DNA of 64,000 nucleotides from assembly GCF_900112265.1 (NCBI RefSeq), contig NZ_FOLO01000005.1, positions 124,001 to 188,000 on the forward strand, in the 5' to 3' direction. A model generated the notes under the pieces. That model was not told the origin of the DNA. It ran no database searches and was given only the letters and a program-made list of their open reading frames with translations. Source of the stretch: Pseudoalteromonas denitrificans DSM 6059. Lineage in GTDB: Bacteria > Pseudomonadota > Gammaproteobacteria > Enterobacterales > Alteromonadaceae. How positions within the stretch are numbered: position 1 is the stretch's first letter; each line of letters opens with the position of its first letter. Made by a program: the position numbers and the translations under genes. Of the stretch, positions 18,438-28,493 are shown piece after piece.

Positions 18438-18521
18438 GGTCAGTTGCATGCTTAAAAAATTAAACTTAATATTCAATTTCACTAAAACTTAGATCAAAAC
18501 AACAATAAAAGAGATCATTTA

Positions 18522-19667
18522 ATGCTTACATCAGCACCCGATTTTAAAGTAGATCCTAAAGAAGCTTTAAAGTTACGTTTATTTGAAGTATTAGATGGTG
18601 ATAAATATGATTTAAGCTTAGATCGTAAATATTCAAATTCAATTACAAGTATAGATCTTATCCCTCGATTCTTTAGAGGATATGGTGCTGTTAAACCCGT
18701 TGCTGATTTAGCATCTAATACAGTGTCGATCTCTAATAATTTTTCAATTCAAGGAAAAAATTATACTTGTCGCGTTCAACCTGCAGTGATCCAAAGGGTT
18801 GACCGTAAAACAAAAGAAAAAATTGAGTTTTATGCCCTTCCTTCAGACGCTGAAGAATTAATTGAAAAAGTGATATTTTTAATCGCTTCAACAAATGGTC
18901 TTGAGCGAAAATCAATTGGTGGTATTAGCAGATATGGTACAAGTTTTAGTTTATATGAAATAAAAAAATATTTGCAGCTTATGGGTAAAACGAAAAGTTA
19001 TGAGCAAATTCGTGAATCTTTAACGATTATTAGAGATTCTAAAACACGTATCAGCCAGATAGATCAAAATAATCCTAAAAGACGTGCAGAAATTACCCAC
19101 GATGTTTGGTCTGATGCTGTATTGGAACTTGAAGGTAACGGAAGAGGCCGTGATAGATGTTATATCGGTTTTAGTGATTTTGTAGTGCAAGAAATCTCTA
19201 ACTTAAGTTATCGTCAAATTTTATTCAGCCGACTAACTTGTTATGGTTCAACTTTTTCTCGTTATTTAGATTTATATCTTTCAAGTATGTGGACATCAGC
19301 AACCATAGATAGAAAAGAACCTATAAGTTTACTGCGTATTATGGAGTCTTTTGGTAAACCTCAAGTATCAATTGTAACAAAACGTCGTGATATGCGAGCT
19401 GCTTTACTTGATTTATTAGAAAAGAATGTAATTAAAACAGTACCCTCTCCTATCAAAAAACGTATCAATGATGAAGAGTTTGATTATTTATACTATTTAG
19501 AACCAACCGATCATTTTGTTGAAGAAATGATAATTTCTAACGGTAAACTTAAAGGTTTAAAAAGTTTATCTCGTAAAATATCTGAAGATGAAATTAGTGA
19601 ATTACCAGACAAAGTGGGTCGAGTTTATAGTGATTTTGCGTGTGAAAACTCACATATCATAGGCTAA
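18522..19667 (+). CDS. Iteron-type replication initiator (RepB/Rep_3-like)
   Basis: This 381-residue protein is the likely initiator of the replicon. It lies directly downstream of two iteron arrays. Residues of about 100-190 (LPSDAEELIEKVIFLIAS, SFSLYEIKKYLQLMG, SYEQIRESLTIIRDSKTRI) look like the first winged-helix domain of plasmid initiators: a helix carrying the FSLYEI segment and a following RESL recognition region. The second half (YRQILFSRLTCYGSTFSRYLDLYL, RRDMRAALLDLLEKNVI) looks like the second winged-helix domain that contacts iterons. No ParAB genes lie next to it. The gene contains several GATC sites. Class is inferred from layout and pattern, not from a database match. Confidence 0.8.
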   Translation: MLTSAPDFKVDPKEALKLRLFEVLDGDKYDLSLDRKYSNSITSIDLIPRFFRGYGAVKPVADLASNTVSISNNFSIQGKNYTCRVQPAVIQRVDRKTKEKIEFYALPSDAEELIEKVIFLIASTNGLERKSIGGISRYGTSFSLYEIKKYLQLMGKTKSYEQIRESLTIIRDSKTRISQIDQNNPKRRAEITHDVWSDAVLELEGNGRGRDRCYIGFSDFVVQEISNLSYRQILFSRLTCYGSTFSRYLDLYLSSMWTSATIDRKEPISLLRIMESFGKPQVSIVTKRRDMRAALLDLLEKNVIKTVPSPIKKRINDEEFDYLYYLEPTDHFVEEMIISNGKLKGLKSLSRKISEDEISELPDKVGRVYSDFACENSHIIG

Positions 19668-19672
19668 ATAGA

Positions 19673-19685
19673 TTGGTTAGAAATA
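19673..19685 (+). repeat. Isolated iteron after the rep stop codon
   Basis: TTGGTTAGAAATA, a full-consensus iteron, begins 5 bases after the rep stop. It is about 1.4 kb from the right array and could bind the initiator for handcuffing or titration. Confidence 0.75.
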
Positions 19686-19772
19686 ATGATTTTTAATTGG
19701 CTTAAATCGTAATTACAAAACAATCTCCTATATCTATGTCCGAGCATATAAATATAGGAGTAACAGATTAAA

Positions 19773-20675
19773 TTACTTTTTATTAAGAGATAAAGTACCT
19801 TTAATACGCTTTTTAGCGGAAGCTTTTTTAGATTGACTATTATCTACAAACTTTTTTTGAGCAGACTTGTGGCTTGATTTATGTTTTTTACTTTCAGAGC
19901 TGTTTTTATTATTACTTGGTTTAGCGTTAACTCGTTTATTTTTATCAACAGAATGTTCTTCTGTTTTGCCAGAACTTGAAACTGAGCCGTTAATTTGTGC
20001 CATTTCATCATGTGTTAAATGACGCCACTGCCCTGTCGCTAAGCCTTTTAAATCTACATTCATGATACGTGTACGTTTTAGTGTTATAACTTCATAACCT
20101 AAATATTCACACATACGACGAATTTGACGATTTAAACCTTGGGTTAAAATCATAGAAAATGAATCTGAAGAAATTTGTTTAACAATACATTTTTTTGTCA
20201 CAGTGCCTAAAATTGGTATGCCATTGGCCATTTTATTTACAAATTGACTATTGAGAGGTTTGTCTACTTTAACAACATATTCTTTTTCGTGATTATTACC
20301 TGCGCGCAAAATCTTATTTACGATATCACCTTCATTGGTTAGAAATATTAAACCTTCAGAAGGTCTATCTAATCGACCGATAGGAAAAATACGTTCTGGA
20401 TAGTTAATAGCGCGAATGATATTACTTTGAATCTTTTTTTCTGTTGTACATGTTATGCCCACAGGCTTGTTATAAGCAATATAAACTGCTTTAGGTTTTT
20501 CTTTTAAAGGTTTGCCATTAACTTTTACAATATCGCCTTCACAAACTTGAGTACCTACCTCTGCTTTAAAACCATTTATGGTTACTTTGCCATTTTCAAT
20601 ATGTTTATCAGCTTCACGACGAGAACAAAACCCGGTTTCACTAATAAATTTGTTAAGGCGTTTGGTCGCAGTCAT
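19773..20675 (-). CDS. rluF: 23S rRNA pseudouridine synthase, RluF-like
   Basis: This protein of about 300 residues has an N-terminal S4 RNA-binding domain ([24 protein letters not shown], residues 4-60) and a catalytic domain with the RsuA/RluF-type active site [20 protein letters not shown], where the Asp of RLD is the catalytic nucleophile. The motif [17 protein letters not shown] supports the RluF/RluB group; RluF modifies U2604 of 23S rRNA. A Lys/Ser-rich basic tail of about 60 residues ends the protein. The start at 20675 is preferred because of a GAG-type ribosome-binding site; an ATG four codons upstream is also possible. A stray consensus iteron falls inside this gene at 20335. Confidence 0.88.
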   Translation of the reverse strand: MTATKRLNKFISETGFCSRREADKHIENGKVTINGFKAEVGTQVCEGDIVKVNGKPLKEKPKAVYIAYNKPVGITCTTEKKIQSNIIRAINYPERIFPIGRLDRPSEGLIFLTNEGDIVNKILRAGNNHEKEYVVKVDKPLNSQFVNKMANGIPILGTVTKKCIVKQISSDSFSMILTQGLNRQIRRMCEYLGYEVITLKRTRIMNVDLKGLATGQWRHLTHDEMAQINGSVSSSGKTEEHSVDKNKRVNAKPSNNKNSSESKKHKSSHKSAQKKFVDNSQSKKASAKKRIKGTLSLNKK

Positions 20676-20755
20676 AGGTGCTCTCATAAATTAAAATAAA
20701 AATCAGCGGTATTGTAAACGACACTTGCAAAACAACACAATATATATAGATAAAA

Positions 20756-21184
20756 CTAACGTTTAAATTTAGTTTCTAGGATCACAGAGGAATTAGTACG
20801 CTCTACACCATCTAAATTACCAATATCATCTAAAATATGACTGAGTTGATCAAGTGACTGGGCTTGAACGACCGCAATTAAATCATGTTCACCGCTAATA
20901 GCATATAACTCAGCTATTTGACTCATTTGCTTAAGTTCAATATTTGTTTTAGTCGTTAGCTTTTGTTTTACCTTAATAGAAACATGCGCAGAGATCATAT
21001 CTTTTAAAAACTCACTGCCATATTCCACGACATAGCCTTTAATAACACCACTTGTTTCTAGTTTTGCAATTCGGTTTTGTACTGTAGAGCGAGATAAACT
21101 CAAGCTACGTGCGAGATCTGATACGCTGGTTCTGGCATTTGTTCTGAGTATAGAAAGTAGTCTTTCGTCTTGTTCAGTTATCAT
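20756..21184 (-). CDS. Lrp/AsnC-family transcriptional regulator
   Basis: This 142-residue regulator has an N-terminal helix-turn-helix (ERLLSILRTNARTSVSDLARSLSLSRSTVQNRI, residues 6-38) and a C-terminal RAM/ligand domain (KGYVVEYG, ELYAISGEHDLIAVVQAQ). It is transcribed divergently from the astC-astA-astD genes and probably responds to an amino acid such as arginine or ornithine. The 39-bp palindrome between it and astC is a likely binding site. Which amino acid it senses is not visible. Confidence 0.88.
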   Translation of the reverse strand: MITEQDERLLSILRTNARTSVSDLARSLSLSRSTVQNRIAKLETSGVIKGYVVEYGSEFLKDMISAHVSIKVKQKLTTKTNIELKQMSQIAELYAISGEHDLIAVVQAQSLDQLSHILDDIGNLDGVERTNSSVILETKFKR

Positions 21185-21201
21185 TTTGATATTTTCTTTG
21201 G

Positions 21202-21240
21202 TTATTTTGCTAAATTATAGGGTTAAATTTAACAAAATAA
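21202..21240. promoter_or_regulatory. Long palindrome in the divergent Lrp-astC promoter region
   Basis: TTATTTTGCTAAATT (21202-21216) and AATTTAACAAAATAA (21226-21240) form a nearly perfect inverted repeat with a 9-base spacer. Lrp-family proteins typically bind such AT-rich dyads; the site lies just upstream of its own gene and about 100 bases before astC. Confidence 0.5.
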
Positions 21241-21304
21241 CACTGCACATTGAATTTAATTATACAGATAATGCTATAACGAAATAATTGGCTAGTTCGA
21301 CTAA

Positions 21305-22549
<1,245 letters not shown>

Positions 22550-22565
22550 TCAATTTATAGATTTT

Positions 22566-22590
22566 AGGCTGCCGCTGTGCAGCCTTTTCT
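22566..22590 (+). terminator. Intra-operon terminator or attenuator between astC and astA
   Basis: A 7-bp stem AGGCTGC / GCAGCCT with a 6-base loop and TTTTCT tail lies in the 55-base gap. Partial termination here would make astC more abundant than astA-astD. Confidence 0.65.
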
Positions 22591-22604
22591 AAGAGTCGTT
22601 AAAT

Positions 22605-23630
22605 ATGCAAGTAATTCGTCCAATTAAAAAGTCTGATTTTTCAGCGTTAAAACAAATTGCAATTGAATCAGGGCATGGCTTTACATCATTACCAGTGAAT
22701 GATGAACAGTTAAGCGATAAAATATCACGCGCTGAAATCAGTTTTAACAAAGCGGCCACAAACCCAGGTGATGAAGGTTATCTTTTTGTATTAGAAGATA
22801 CCCATACTGGGGAGATCTTAGGCACCACAGCGATTGAAGCTGCTGTTGGTTTGAATGTCCCGCTTTATCATTATCACAAAAGTAAATCTGTGCATCATTC
22901 TAAAGCGCTGGGTGTTTATAACACAGTTGAAGTGTTAACTATGTGTAATGATTATACCGGGGCCAGTGAAATATGTACTTTGTTTTTAAGAGAAGCACAT
23001 AGAAAAGGGCTTGCGGGCAGATTATTATCTCGCGTTCGTTTCTTATTTATGGCGCAGCACCCTGAGCGTTTTTCAGATACTGTTATTGCCGAAATGCGTG
23101 GCGTATCAGACGAACATGGACATTCTCCATTTTGGGAATGGTTACAAGAGCACTTTTTCAGTATTGATTTTCCTGAAGCGGATCATTTAATTGGCATAGG
23201 TAGCAAAGGGTTTATTTCTGAACTGATGCCAAAACACCCTATTTACGCTAATTTACTCAGTGAAAAAGCACAAGCCGTTATTGGTCAAGTGCATGATAAA
23301 ACTCGGCCCGCTTTAAGCTTGCTTGAAAAAGAAGGTTTTGAACACAGAGGTTATGTTGATTTGTTTGATGCTGGCCCAACTGTAGAGTCTAGGTTAAGTA
23401 AAATTCGCTCTGTGAAAGACAGTTTAAGTTGCCAAGTAACAATAAGCGATAATGCTCACAGTGATGCAGTATATGCTATCTGTAATCATAGCGTTTCAAA
23501 TTTTAGAGCCACTTTCACCTCAGAGTTAAGTTACAACGTAGCGCAAAATTTACTTGCTATCACACCTGATGTTGCCAAAGCACTTAATGTGCTTGAAGGC
23601 GAATCAATTCGATTTATCAATTTAACCTAA
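22605..23630 (+). CDS. astA: Arginine N-succinyltransferase
   Basis: This 341-residue enzyme transfers succinyl from succinyl-CoA to arginine, the first step of the AST catabolic pathway. The sequence matches the AstA family across its length, with [16 protein letters not shown] near the N-terminus, the acyl-CoA-binding [20 protein letters not shown] (GNAT-like fold), and [21 protein letters not shown]. It is followed after 10 bases by astD. astB and astE were not found in the window, so later steps must be encoded elsewhere. Confidence 0.93.
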   Translation: MQVIRPIKKSDFSALKQIAIESGHGFTSLPVNDEQLSDKISRAEISFNKAATNPGDEGYLFVLEDTHTGEILGTTAIEAAVGLNVPLYHYHKSKSVHHSKALGVYNTVEVLTMCNDYTGASEICTLFLREAHRKGLAGRLLSRVRFLFMAQHPERFSDTVIAEMRGVSDEHGHSPFWEWLQEHFFSIDFPEADHLIGIGSKGFISELMPKHPIYANLLSEKAQAVIGQVHDKTRPALSLLEKEGFEHRGYVDLFDAGPTVESRLSKIRSVKDSLSCQVTISDNAHSDAVYAICNHSVSNFRATFTSELSYNVAQNLLAITPDVAKALNVLEGESIRFINLT

Positions 23631-23640
23631 GGAAGCACAC

Positions 23641-25110
23641 ATGAGCTTTAATGTACAACTTATAAATGGTCAATGGCTTGCCGGTAATGGTCCTGAATTT
23701 TCATCTTTAAACCCATCAAATGGTGAAGTAATTTGGCAAGGTGCTGGTGCATCAGAAGAGCAAGTTGATAATGCAATAAAAGCAGCACGTACTGCTTTTT
23801 ATACTTGGTCTGATACAGACGTTGAAAAAAGAATTGAAATTTTCAACAAGTTTGCACAGCTATTAAAAGACAATACCGAAAACATGGCGACTGTGATCGC
23901 CAAAGAAACGGGCAAGCCAATTTGGGAAACTCGTACTGAAGTTGGTGCGATGGCTGGTAAAATCGCTATTTCGGTTAAAGCTCATGAAGAGCGTACAGGT
24001 ACAACCGAAAACCCTATGCCTGGTGCTAAAGCATTTATTCGTCATAAACCTCATGGTGTTGTTGCCGTTTTTGGCCCTTATAATTTTCCTGGACATTTAC
24101 CTAATGGTCATATCGTACCAGCACTTTTAGCAGGTAATACAGTTGTATTTAAACCTTCTGAATTGACACCTATGGTTGCTGAGTTTACTTTACAATTATG
24201 GCAGCAAGCTGGATTACCAGAGGGTGTAATTAACTTAGTTCAAGGTGAAATTGAAACGGGTAAAGCACTTGCTTCAAATACAGATATTGATGGTTTATTT
24301 TTCACGGGTAGCTCAAATACAGGTCATTTTTTACATAAACAGTTTGCGGGTCAACCGGGTAAAATTTTAGCACTTGAAATGGGTGGTAATAACCCACTCA
24401 TCGTAAAAAATGTATCTGATATAGATGCTGCTGTGCATGATATTTTGCAGTCTGCTTTTGTCACTTCTGGTCAACGTTGTACTTGTTCTCGTCGCCTATT
24501 TATTGAAAATACTAAAAATGGTGATGCGATTTTAGCTAAATTAGTTGAAGCAACACAAAATATTTTGGTGGGTGACTCTTTTGCACAACCACAGCCGTTT
24601 ATGGGATCGATGATCTCTGAAAAAGCGGCCATTGGTATGGTACAAGCACAGACTGATATTCAAGCTATGGGTGGTCAATCTTTAGTTGAGCTAAAACACC
24701 TACAATCAGGAACTGGTTTTGTTTCTCCTGGGATCATTGATGTTACAAATGTAAAATCATTACCAGATGAAGAGCATTTTGGGCCTTTATTAAAAGTTTA
24801 TCGTTATACAGATTTTGATGAAGCAATCAATGAAGGTAATAATACATCGTTTGGTCTATCTGCTGGTTTATTAGCTGATGAACAAACTGATTATGATCAT
24901 TTCTTTAAACGCATACGTGCGGGTATTGTTAATTGGAATAAACCCATTACCGGCGCTTCAAGTGCGGCACCATTTGGTGGTATTGGCGCCAGCGGTAATC
25001 ACAGAGCGAGTGCATTTTATGCCGCTGATTACTGTGCTTACCCAATTGCTTCTGTTGAAGCACAAAAAGTTGCATTGCCTGCAACATTATCACCTGGTTT
25101 ATCAGTTTAA
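23641..25110 (+). CDS. astD: Succinylglutamate-semialdehyde dehydrogenase
   Basis: This 489-residue NAD-dependent aldehyde dehydrogenase oxidises N-succinylglutamate semialdehyde to N-succinylglutamate. Catalytic residues are visible: Asn in [16 protein letters not shown], Glu in [13 protein letters not shown] and Cys in [11 protein letters not shown]. The cofactor loop is [12 protein letters not shown]. The [10 protein letters not shown] sequence is a hallmark of AstD compared with other aldehyde dehydrogenases. A strong ribosome-binding site (AAGGAAG) lies in the 10-base gap after astA. It is followed by a DUF1338 gene. Confidence 0.94.
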   Translation: MSFNVQLINGQWLAGNGPEFSSLNPSNGEVIWQGAGASEEQVDNAIKAARTAFYTWSDTDVEKRIEIFNKFAQLLKDNTENMATVIAKETGKPIWETRTEVGAMAGKIAISVKAHEERTGTTENPMPGAKAFIRHKPHGVVAVFGPYNFPGHLPNGHIVPALLAGNTVVFKPSELTPMVAEFTLQLWQQAGLPEGVINLVQGEIETGKALASNTDIDGLFFTGSSNTGHFLHKQFAGQPGKILALEMGGNNPLIVKNVSDIDAAVHDILQSAFVTSGQRCTCSRRLFIENTKNGDAILAKLVEATQNILVGDSFAQPQPFMGSMISEKAAIGMVQAQTDIQAMGGQSLVELKHLQSGTGFVSPGIIDVTNVKSLPDEEHFGPLLKVYRYTDFDEAINEGNNTSFGLSAGLLADEQTDYDHFFKRIRAGIVNWNKPITGASSAAPFGGIGASGNHRASAFYAADYCAYPIASVEAQKVALPATLSPGLSV

Positions 25111-25130
25111 ATAAAATTTTAGGAAATATT

Positions 25131-25934
25131 ATGCATAATAACGTCGACGTGCTTTTTGATAATTTATGGCAAAATTATTTGTCTGTTACTCCTTCTGCTA
25201 AAAAAGTGCATGAGCTATTAGGTTCAACGCAAAATGATGATGTGATTAATGATCACATCGCGTTACGTACTTTTAATATCGAAAAAGTGGGACTAGAAAA
25301 ATTAGCTGCACATTTAAAAGCGGTGGGTTATACAGAATGTGGTGAATATCATTTTGAAGCAAAAAAATTATTCGCTAAGCATTTTGAACATAGTGACCCA
25401 ACAAAACCTAAAGTATTTATTTCTGAATTACTGGTTGAAAAGTTTTCTGAAGAGCTTCAAAAAGTCATAACTGATTTAGTTGATCAAATTGATGAAGAAG
25501 CTATCACAGCAGATAACTTTTTATATTCAGGTACGCATTGGTCGCTTGATTCTCAAACCTATAAGAAGCTACTTGAAGAAAGTGAATATGCTGCTTGGAC
25601 TGCTGCTTGGGGTTATCGCGCAAATCACTTTACTGTGAGCATTAATTATTTAGAGAATTTTGATTCTATCGAAGTGGTTAATCAAAAATTAAAAGATGCT
25701 GATTTTGCTTTAAATGCAACCGGTGGTGAAATTAAAGGTTCTCCTGAGGTATTATTAGAGCAATCATCAACACTTGCTGATAACTTTAATGTTAAATTTA
25801 GTGATTGTGAAATGGCAATCCCAAGTTGTTTTTATGAATTTGCTTTACGTTACAACAAGCCTGATGGAGAAATATACACAGGTTTTGTTGCGGCATCTGC
25901 AGATAAAATCTTTGAAAGTACTAACGCTAGATAA
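25131..25934 (+). CDS. DUF1338 family metalloenzyme (HglS/YdcJ-like)
   Basis: This 267-residue protein belongs to the DUF1338 family, whose characterised member is 2-oxoadipate dioxygenase/decarboxylase (HglS), an iron enzyme that makes D-2-hydroxyglutarate in lysine catabolism. A conserved His is visible in INDHIALRTF and another in YRANHFTVSINYL; the acid ligand probably lies near the C-terminal FYEFALRY segment. It follows astD by 20 bases and precedes a terminator, so it is part of the arginine-degradation unit. This short version is common beside astD in marine Alteromonadales; its real substrate here is unproven. Confidence 0.8.
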   Translation: MHNNVDVLFDNLWQNYLSVTPSAKKVHELLGSTQNDDVINDHIALRTFNIEKVGLEKLAAHLKAVGYTECGEYHFEAKKLFAKHFEHSDPTKPKVFISELLVEKFSEELQKVITDLVDQIDEEAITADNFLYSGTHWSLDSQTYKKLLEESEYAAWTAAWGYRANHFTVSINYLENFDSIEVVNQKLKDADFALNATGGEIKGSPEVLLEQSSTLADNFNVKFSDCEMAIPSCFYEFALRYNKPDGEIYTGFVAASADKIFESTNAR

Positions 25935-25972
25935 ATATTTAGTATATTAAAAAATTAGCTTTATCCAAGCTT

Positions 25973-25998
25973 AAAACGCCAGCTTATGTTGGCGTTTT
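25973..25998. terminator. Terminator after the DUF1338 gene
   Basis: The stem AAAACGCCA / TGGCGTTTT with an 8-base loop continues into a T-run of eight, between the convergent ast unit and the TPR lipoprotein gene. Confidence 0.85.
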
Positions 25999-26007
25999 TT
26001 TTGAGTT

Positions 26008-27174
26008 TTAGTATTTAGATAGTATAGCCAATTTTGCTTTATATAATTTGGCCTGTGTCGCTTCATGGGTTTTTTCTAATGCGATCACCATAAACTTTTT
26101 AGCCATGTTCTTTTTATCTAATGCAAATAATGACTTTGCCGTGCCTGAATAACCGTGGTGAAGATAGGGCGCAATTTCAATTACTTTTTTATAATATTTT
26201 AATGCCCGTTTATATTCATTATCTTGGTAATAATCGTCTGCTAAAATGAGCCATCTAAATGGACTTGGATCTTTTGCATTATCTATTTTAACTTGTATTT
26301 TATTTGCATCATCAAAGCGGTTCAGTTTTGACAGTAATAAATGATAGTTACTTAATAAGTTTAAATTTTCAGCATCTAACGTTAATCCATATTGATAAAC
26401 CATTTCTGATTTTTCAAATAATCCCATGTTTCGGTAAATAACTGCCAGCATATTAATAGCACTGATACTTGATGCGTCAAATGTTAAAGACTCCACAATA
26501 TTCCAAGCCGCTAGATTTAAATCATCTTTTTGTAACGCTGTTGCAGATAAATTCCTGTAATACATAGCGATAAACTCTCTTTCATTTACGATGCCACTAC
26601 CCCAGCTATTTCTACTTGGAAAATAATCAATAATGATCCCTGGTTTGTAAAAATAAACAGTATTTGTTGCTTCTTTAAAATTGGGATCAAATAACTTAGT
26701 TCGCACATGGTTTGAAATTAATTGAAAATTAGCATTTTTAAAATAAACGGGGGCCGTTGTTACTTCACTATAGTTAACATCTATGTTTGCAAGTTTTGCA
26801 TAAGCGGTTGTTAGTATGGCCAACGAAATGCAATTTCCAGCATTATTATTAATGGTGTTTTGAGCTGTGTAAGTTTGGCCATAATAATTAAAAAACTTCA
26901 GTTTTTTATCTATGTATTTAAAAACACGTTTATGTGGTGATAGTTTATTGTTAGTAGGGTTGTCAAAAAAGTGATTAAATTTGTTTTTTTCTTTATCATC
27001 TAATTCAAATAATTTATTTACTGCGATGATGTTTGGTTTAGTGCCAAATTGTTGTGTATCAATTAACGTAAAAATAGTAGGTGTTGTATTATTTTTTTTA
27101 ATATCAGGTGTTGCTTTACACCCTACCAAGATCACTAAAAAACTAATGAATAAAACTTTACAATTTGATTTCAA
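26008..27174 (-). CDS. Lipoprotein with transglutaminase-like and TPR regions
   Basis: This 388-residue lipoprotein has the lipobox LVGC near residue 19. Translation begins at TTG (27174), supported by AAGGA six bases upstream. Residues of about 95-190 contain NAGNCISLAILTTAYAKLANI, then SNHVRTKLFD and IIDYFPS, which in order give the Cys, His and Asp of a transglutaminase-like cysteine-peptidase fold. The C-terminal half (about 215-385) is made of TPR-like helical repeats (AINMLAVIYRNMGLFEKSEMVY, LADDYYQDNEYKRALKYYKK, GTAKSLFALDKKNMAKKF). Substrate and partner are unknown. The catalytic interpretation rests on the visible order of residues. Confidence 0.75.
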   Translation of the reverse strand: MKSNCKVLFISFLVILVGCKATPDIKKNNTTPTIFTLIDTQQFGTKPNIIAVNKLFELDDKEKNKFNHFFDNPTNNKLSPHKRVFKYIDKKLKFFNYYGQTYTAQNTINNNAGNCISLAILTTAYAKLANIDVNYSEVTTAPVYFKNANFQLISNHVRTKLFDPNFKEATNTVYFYKPGIIIDYFPSRNSWGSGIVNEREFIAMYYRNLSATALQKDDLNLAAWNIVESLTFDASSISAINMLAVIYRNMGLFEKSEMVYQYGLTLDAENLNLLSNYHLLLSKLNRFDDANKIQVKIDNAKDPSPFRWLILADDYYQDNEYKRALKYYKKVIEIAPYLHHGYSGTAKSLFALDKKNMAKKFMVIALEKTHEATQAKLYKAKLAILSKY

Positions 27175-27339
27175 AATTATTCCTTCAACTGTGATATGCG
27201 AAGTTACAATCTAAAATTTAAACCATAAAGTTGTCAATAATATTTTTTGTAAAAGTGTATAAATACTGCCCTACTCATATTTAATGAGCTTAAGTGAGTG
27301 TTTGGTAATCAAAATACGTATGTTAAGCATTCAAAAATG

Positions 27340-28476
27340 CTAATCATCAGTATGGGAATGATAAAATTCGTTTAAACTTTTTACAATTAAGCCTAATTCA
27401 GAGTCTAAGTCTTTTGTTGATTTGTTTAATGTTTCTAGCTGTTCAGATGCATGATCTGCTAAACTCATTAACGCTTTTTCTTGATCATCATCTAGCCCTA
27501 AACTAAACAACATATCTTCTAGGTTCGTTAACATACCACTCATTATTTCACTTGAATGATGGCCATAATTTTGTAATTTTGAACTCGTTTTTTCAATTTG
27601 TTTATCAGCTATTGCAATTATTTCTTTAATAAATTCTTTGCGCTGACTGGTCATTTTTGTGCGTGAAATAATATTGACTAAGTAGCCATCGGCAATATCC
27701 ATTAGAACAGATAAATGATCTTTTAGTCGCCCACTCCTGTTTTCATCATCGTGAGGCATATCCTTGATTAATAGTACAATATGATCATTTTTAATGATGG
27801 TTCTGATCCCTATTGATAAGATACGTTCTTTAGCATCAAGTAATTTTTCTAAGAATTTTGCTTCCATTGACTCTATTTGACAGCCAAAATAATGATGCAT
27901 GTTTGTATTAACCAATACCGATGTTTTAAGTTGAAATTCTTGAGAAATACGTAAAATTGCCTCACCGACATCTACACTGGTATTTAAGTCTTGGCCATTT
28001 TTTACAAACTCTACAATTTGACCTAGTTCACTGGAAACAGTCATGGCTTCCATAGCAATATTCATAGCATCATGGTCATCAGTGTGCTGTACATGGCGCT
28101 CATTTTGCCGTGATAAATGTACTTTTACTTTGGTAATTAAATCTAAGCCATCCACAGGCTTTATGACATATTCATCACCACCACATTCAAAACCAGCTAA
28201 GCGTTCTTCAGCACTATCGAGTCCTGATACAAAAATAATAGGTAAATCTTCTGTTTCTTTTTGTTTTCTTAAAAACTCACACACTTCGTACCCGCTTAAT
28301 CCTGGCATTTGCACATCAAGTAAAATTAAATCAGGTATTTGCATTTTGACCATTGCCAAGCAAGTTTCACCACAGTCGGCTTCATCAATTTGATAGTCAT
28401 CTTCAAGTAACAATTTTAATAGTGTTCTATTTTCTTTACTGTCATCTACAACGAGTATTTTAGCTTGCTCAGGCAT
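27340..28476 (-). CDS. Response regulator with uncharacterised output region
   Basis: This 378-residue protein has residues 1-120 as a receiver domain: DDSKENRT acidic pocket, phosphoacceptor Asp in DLILLDVQMPG (about residue 55), Thr/Ser-type switch in IIFVSGLD and the lysine in YVIKPVDG. After a linker, residues of about 145-375 form an output region with a MEAMTVSSELGQIVEFV segment, a GAF-like middle part and a C-terminal helical bundle containing LGLDDDQE. The same architecture is seen in the protein at 54076-55194. No enzymatic or DNA-binding motif was recognised. It lies 17 bases after the REC-GGDEF gene in a signalling operon. Confidence 0.85.
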   Translation of the reverse strand: MPEQAKILVVDDSKENRTLLKLLLEDDYQIDEADCGETCLAMVKMQIPDLILLDVQMPGLSGYEVCEFLRKQKETEDLPIIFVSGLDSAEERLAGFECGGDEYVIKPVDGLDLITKVKVHLSRQNERHVQHTDDHDAMNIAMEAMTVSSELGQIVEFVKNGQDLNTSVDVGEAILRISQEFQLKTSVLVNTNMHHYFGCQIESMEAKFLEKLLDAKERILSIGIRTIIKNDHIVLLIKDMPHDDENRSGRLKDHLSVLMDIADGYLVNIISRTKMTSQRKEFIKEIIAIADKQIEKTSSKLQNYGHHSSEIMSGMLTNLEDMLFSLGLDDDQEKALMSLADHASEQLETLNKSTKDLDSELGLIVKSLNEFYHSHTDD

Positions 28477-28493
28477 TTTTTTTGCTCCAATAT

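Larger units (their letters stand above)
17135..18521 (+). other. Replication origin region of a chromid or large plasmid
   Basis: This 1.4-kb non-coding stretch lies upstream of a plasmid-type initiator gene. It holds a left array of about seven copies of TATTTCTAACCAAA-like repeats, an AT-rich centre (about 17750-17914), and a right array of about ten copies of the same motif in the opposite orientation (TTRGTTAGAAATA). It also has two exact TTATTCACA DnaA-type boxes and sixteen GATC sites. Iterons, DnaA boxes, AT-rich DNA and Dam sites next to a Rep gene are the standard parts of an iteron-regulated origin. Because the rest of the window is chromosomal-type metabolic DNA, this fits the second chromosome of Pseudoalteromonas. 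Origin function is inferred from structure. Confidence 0.85.
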
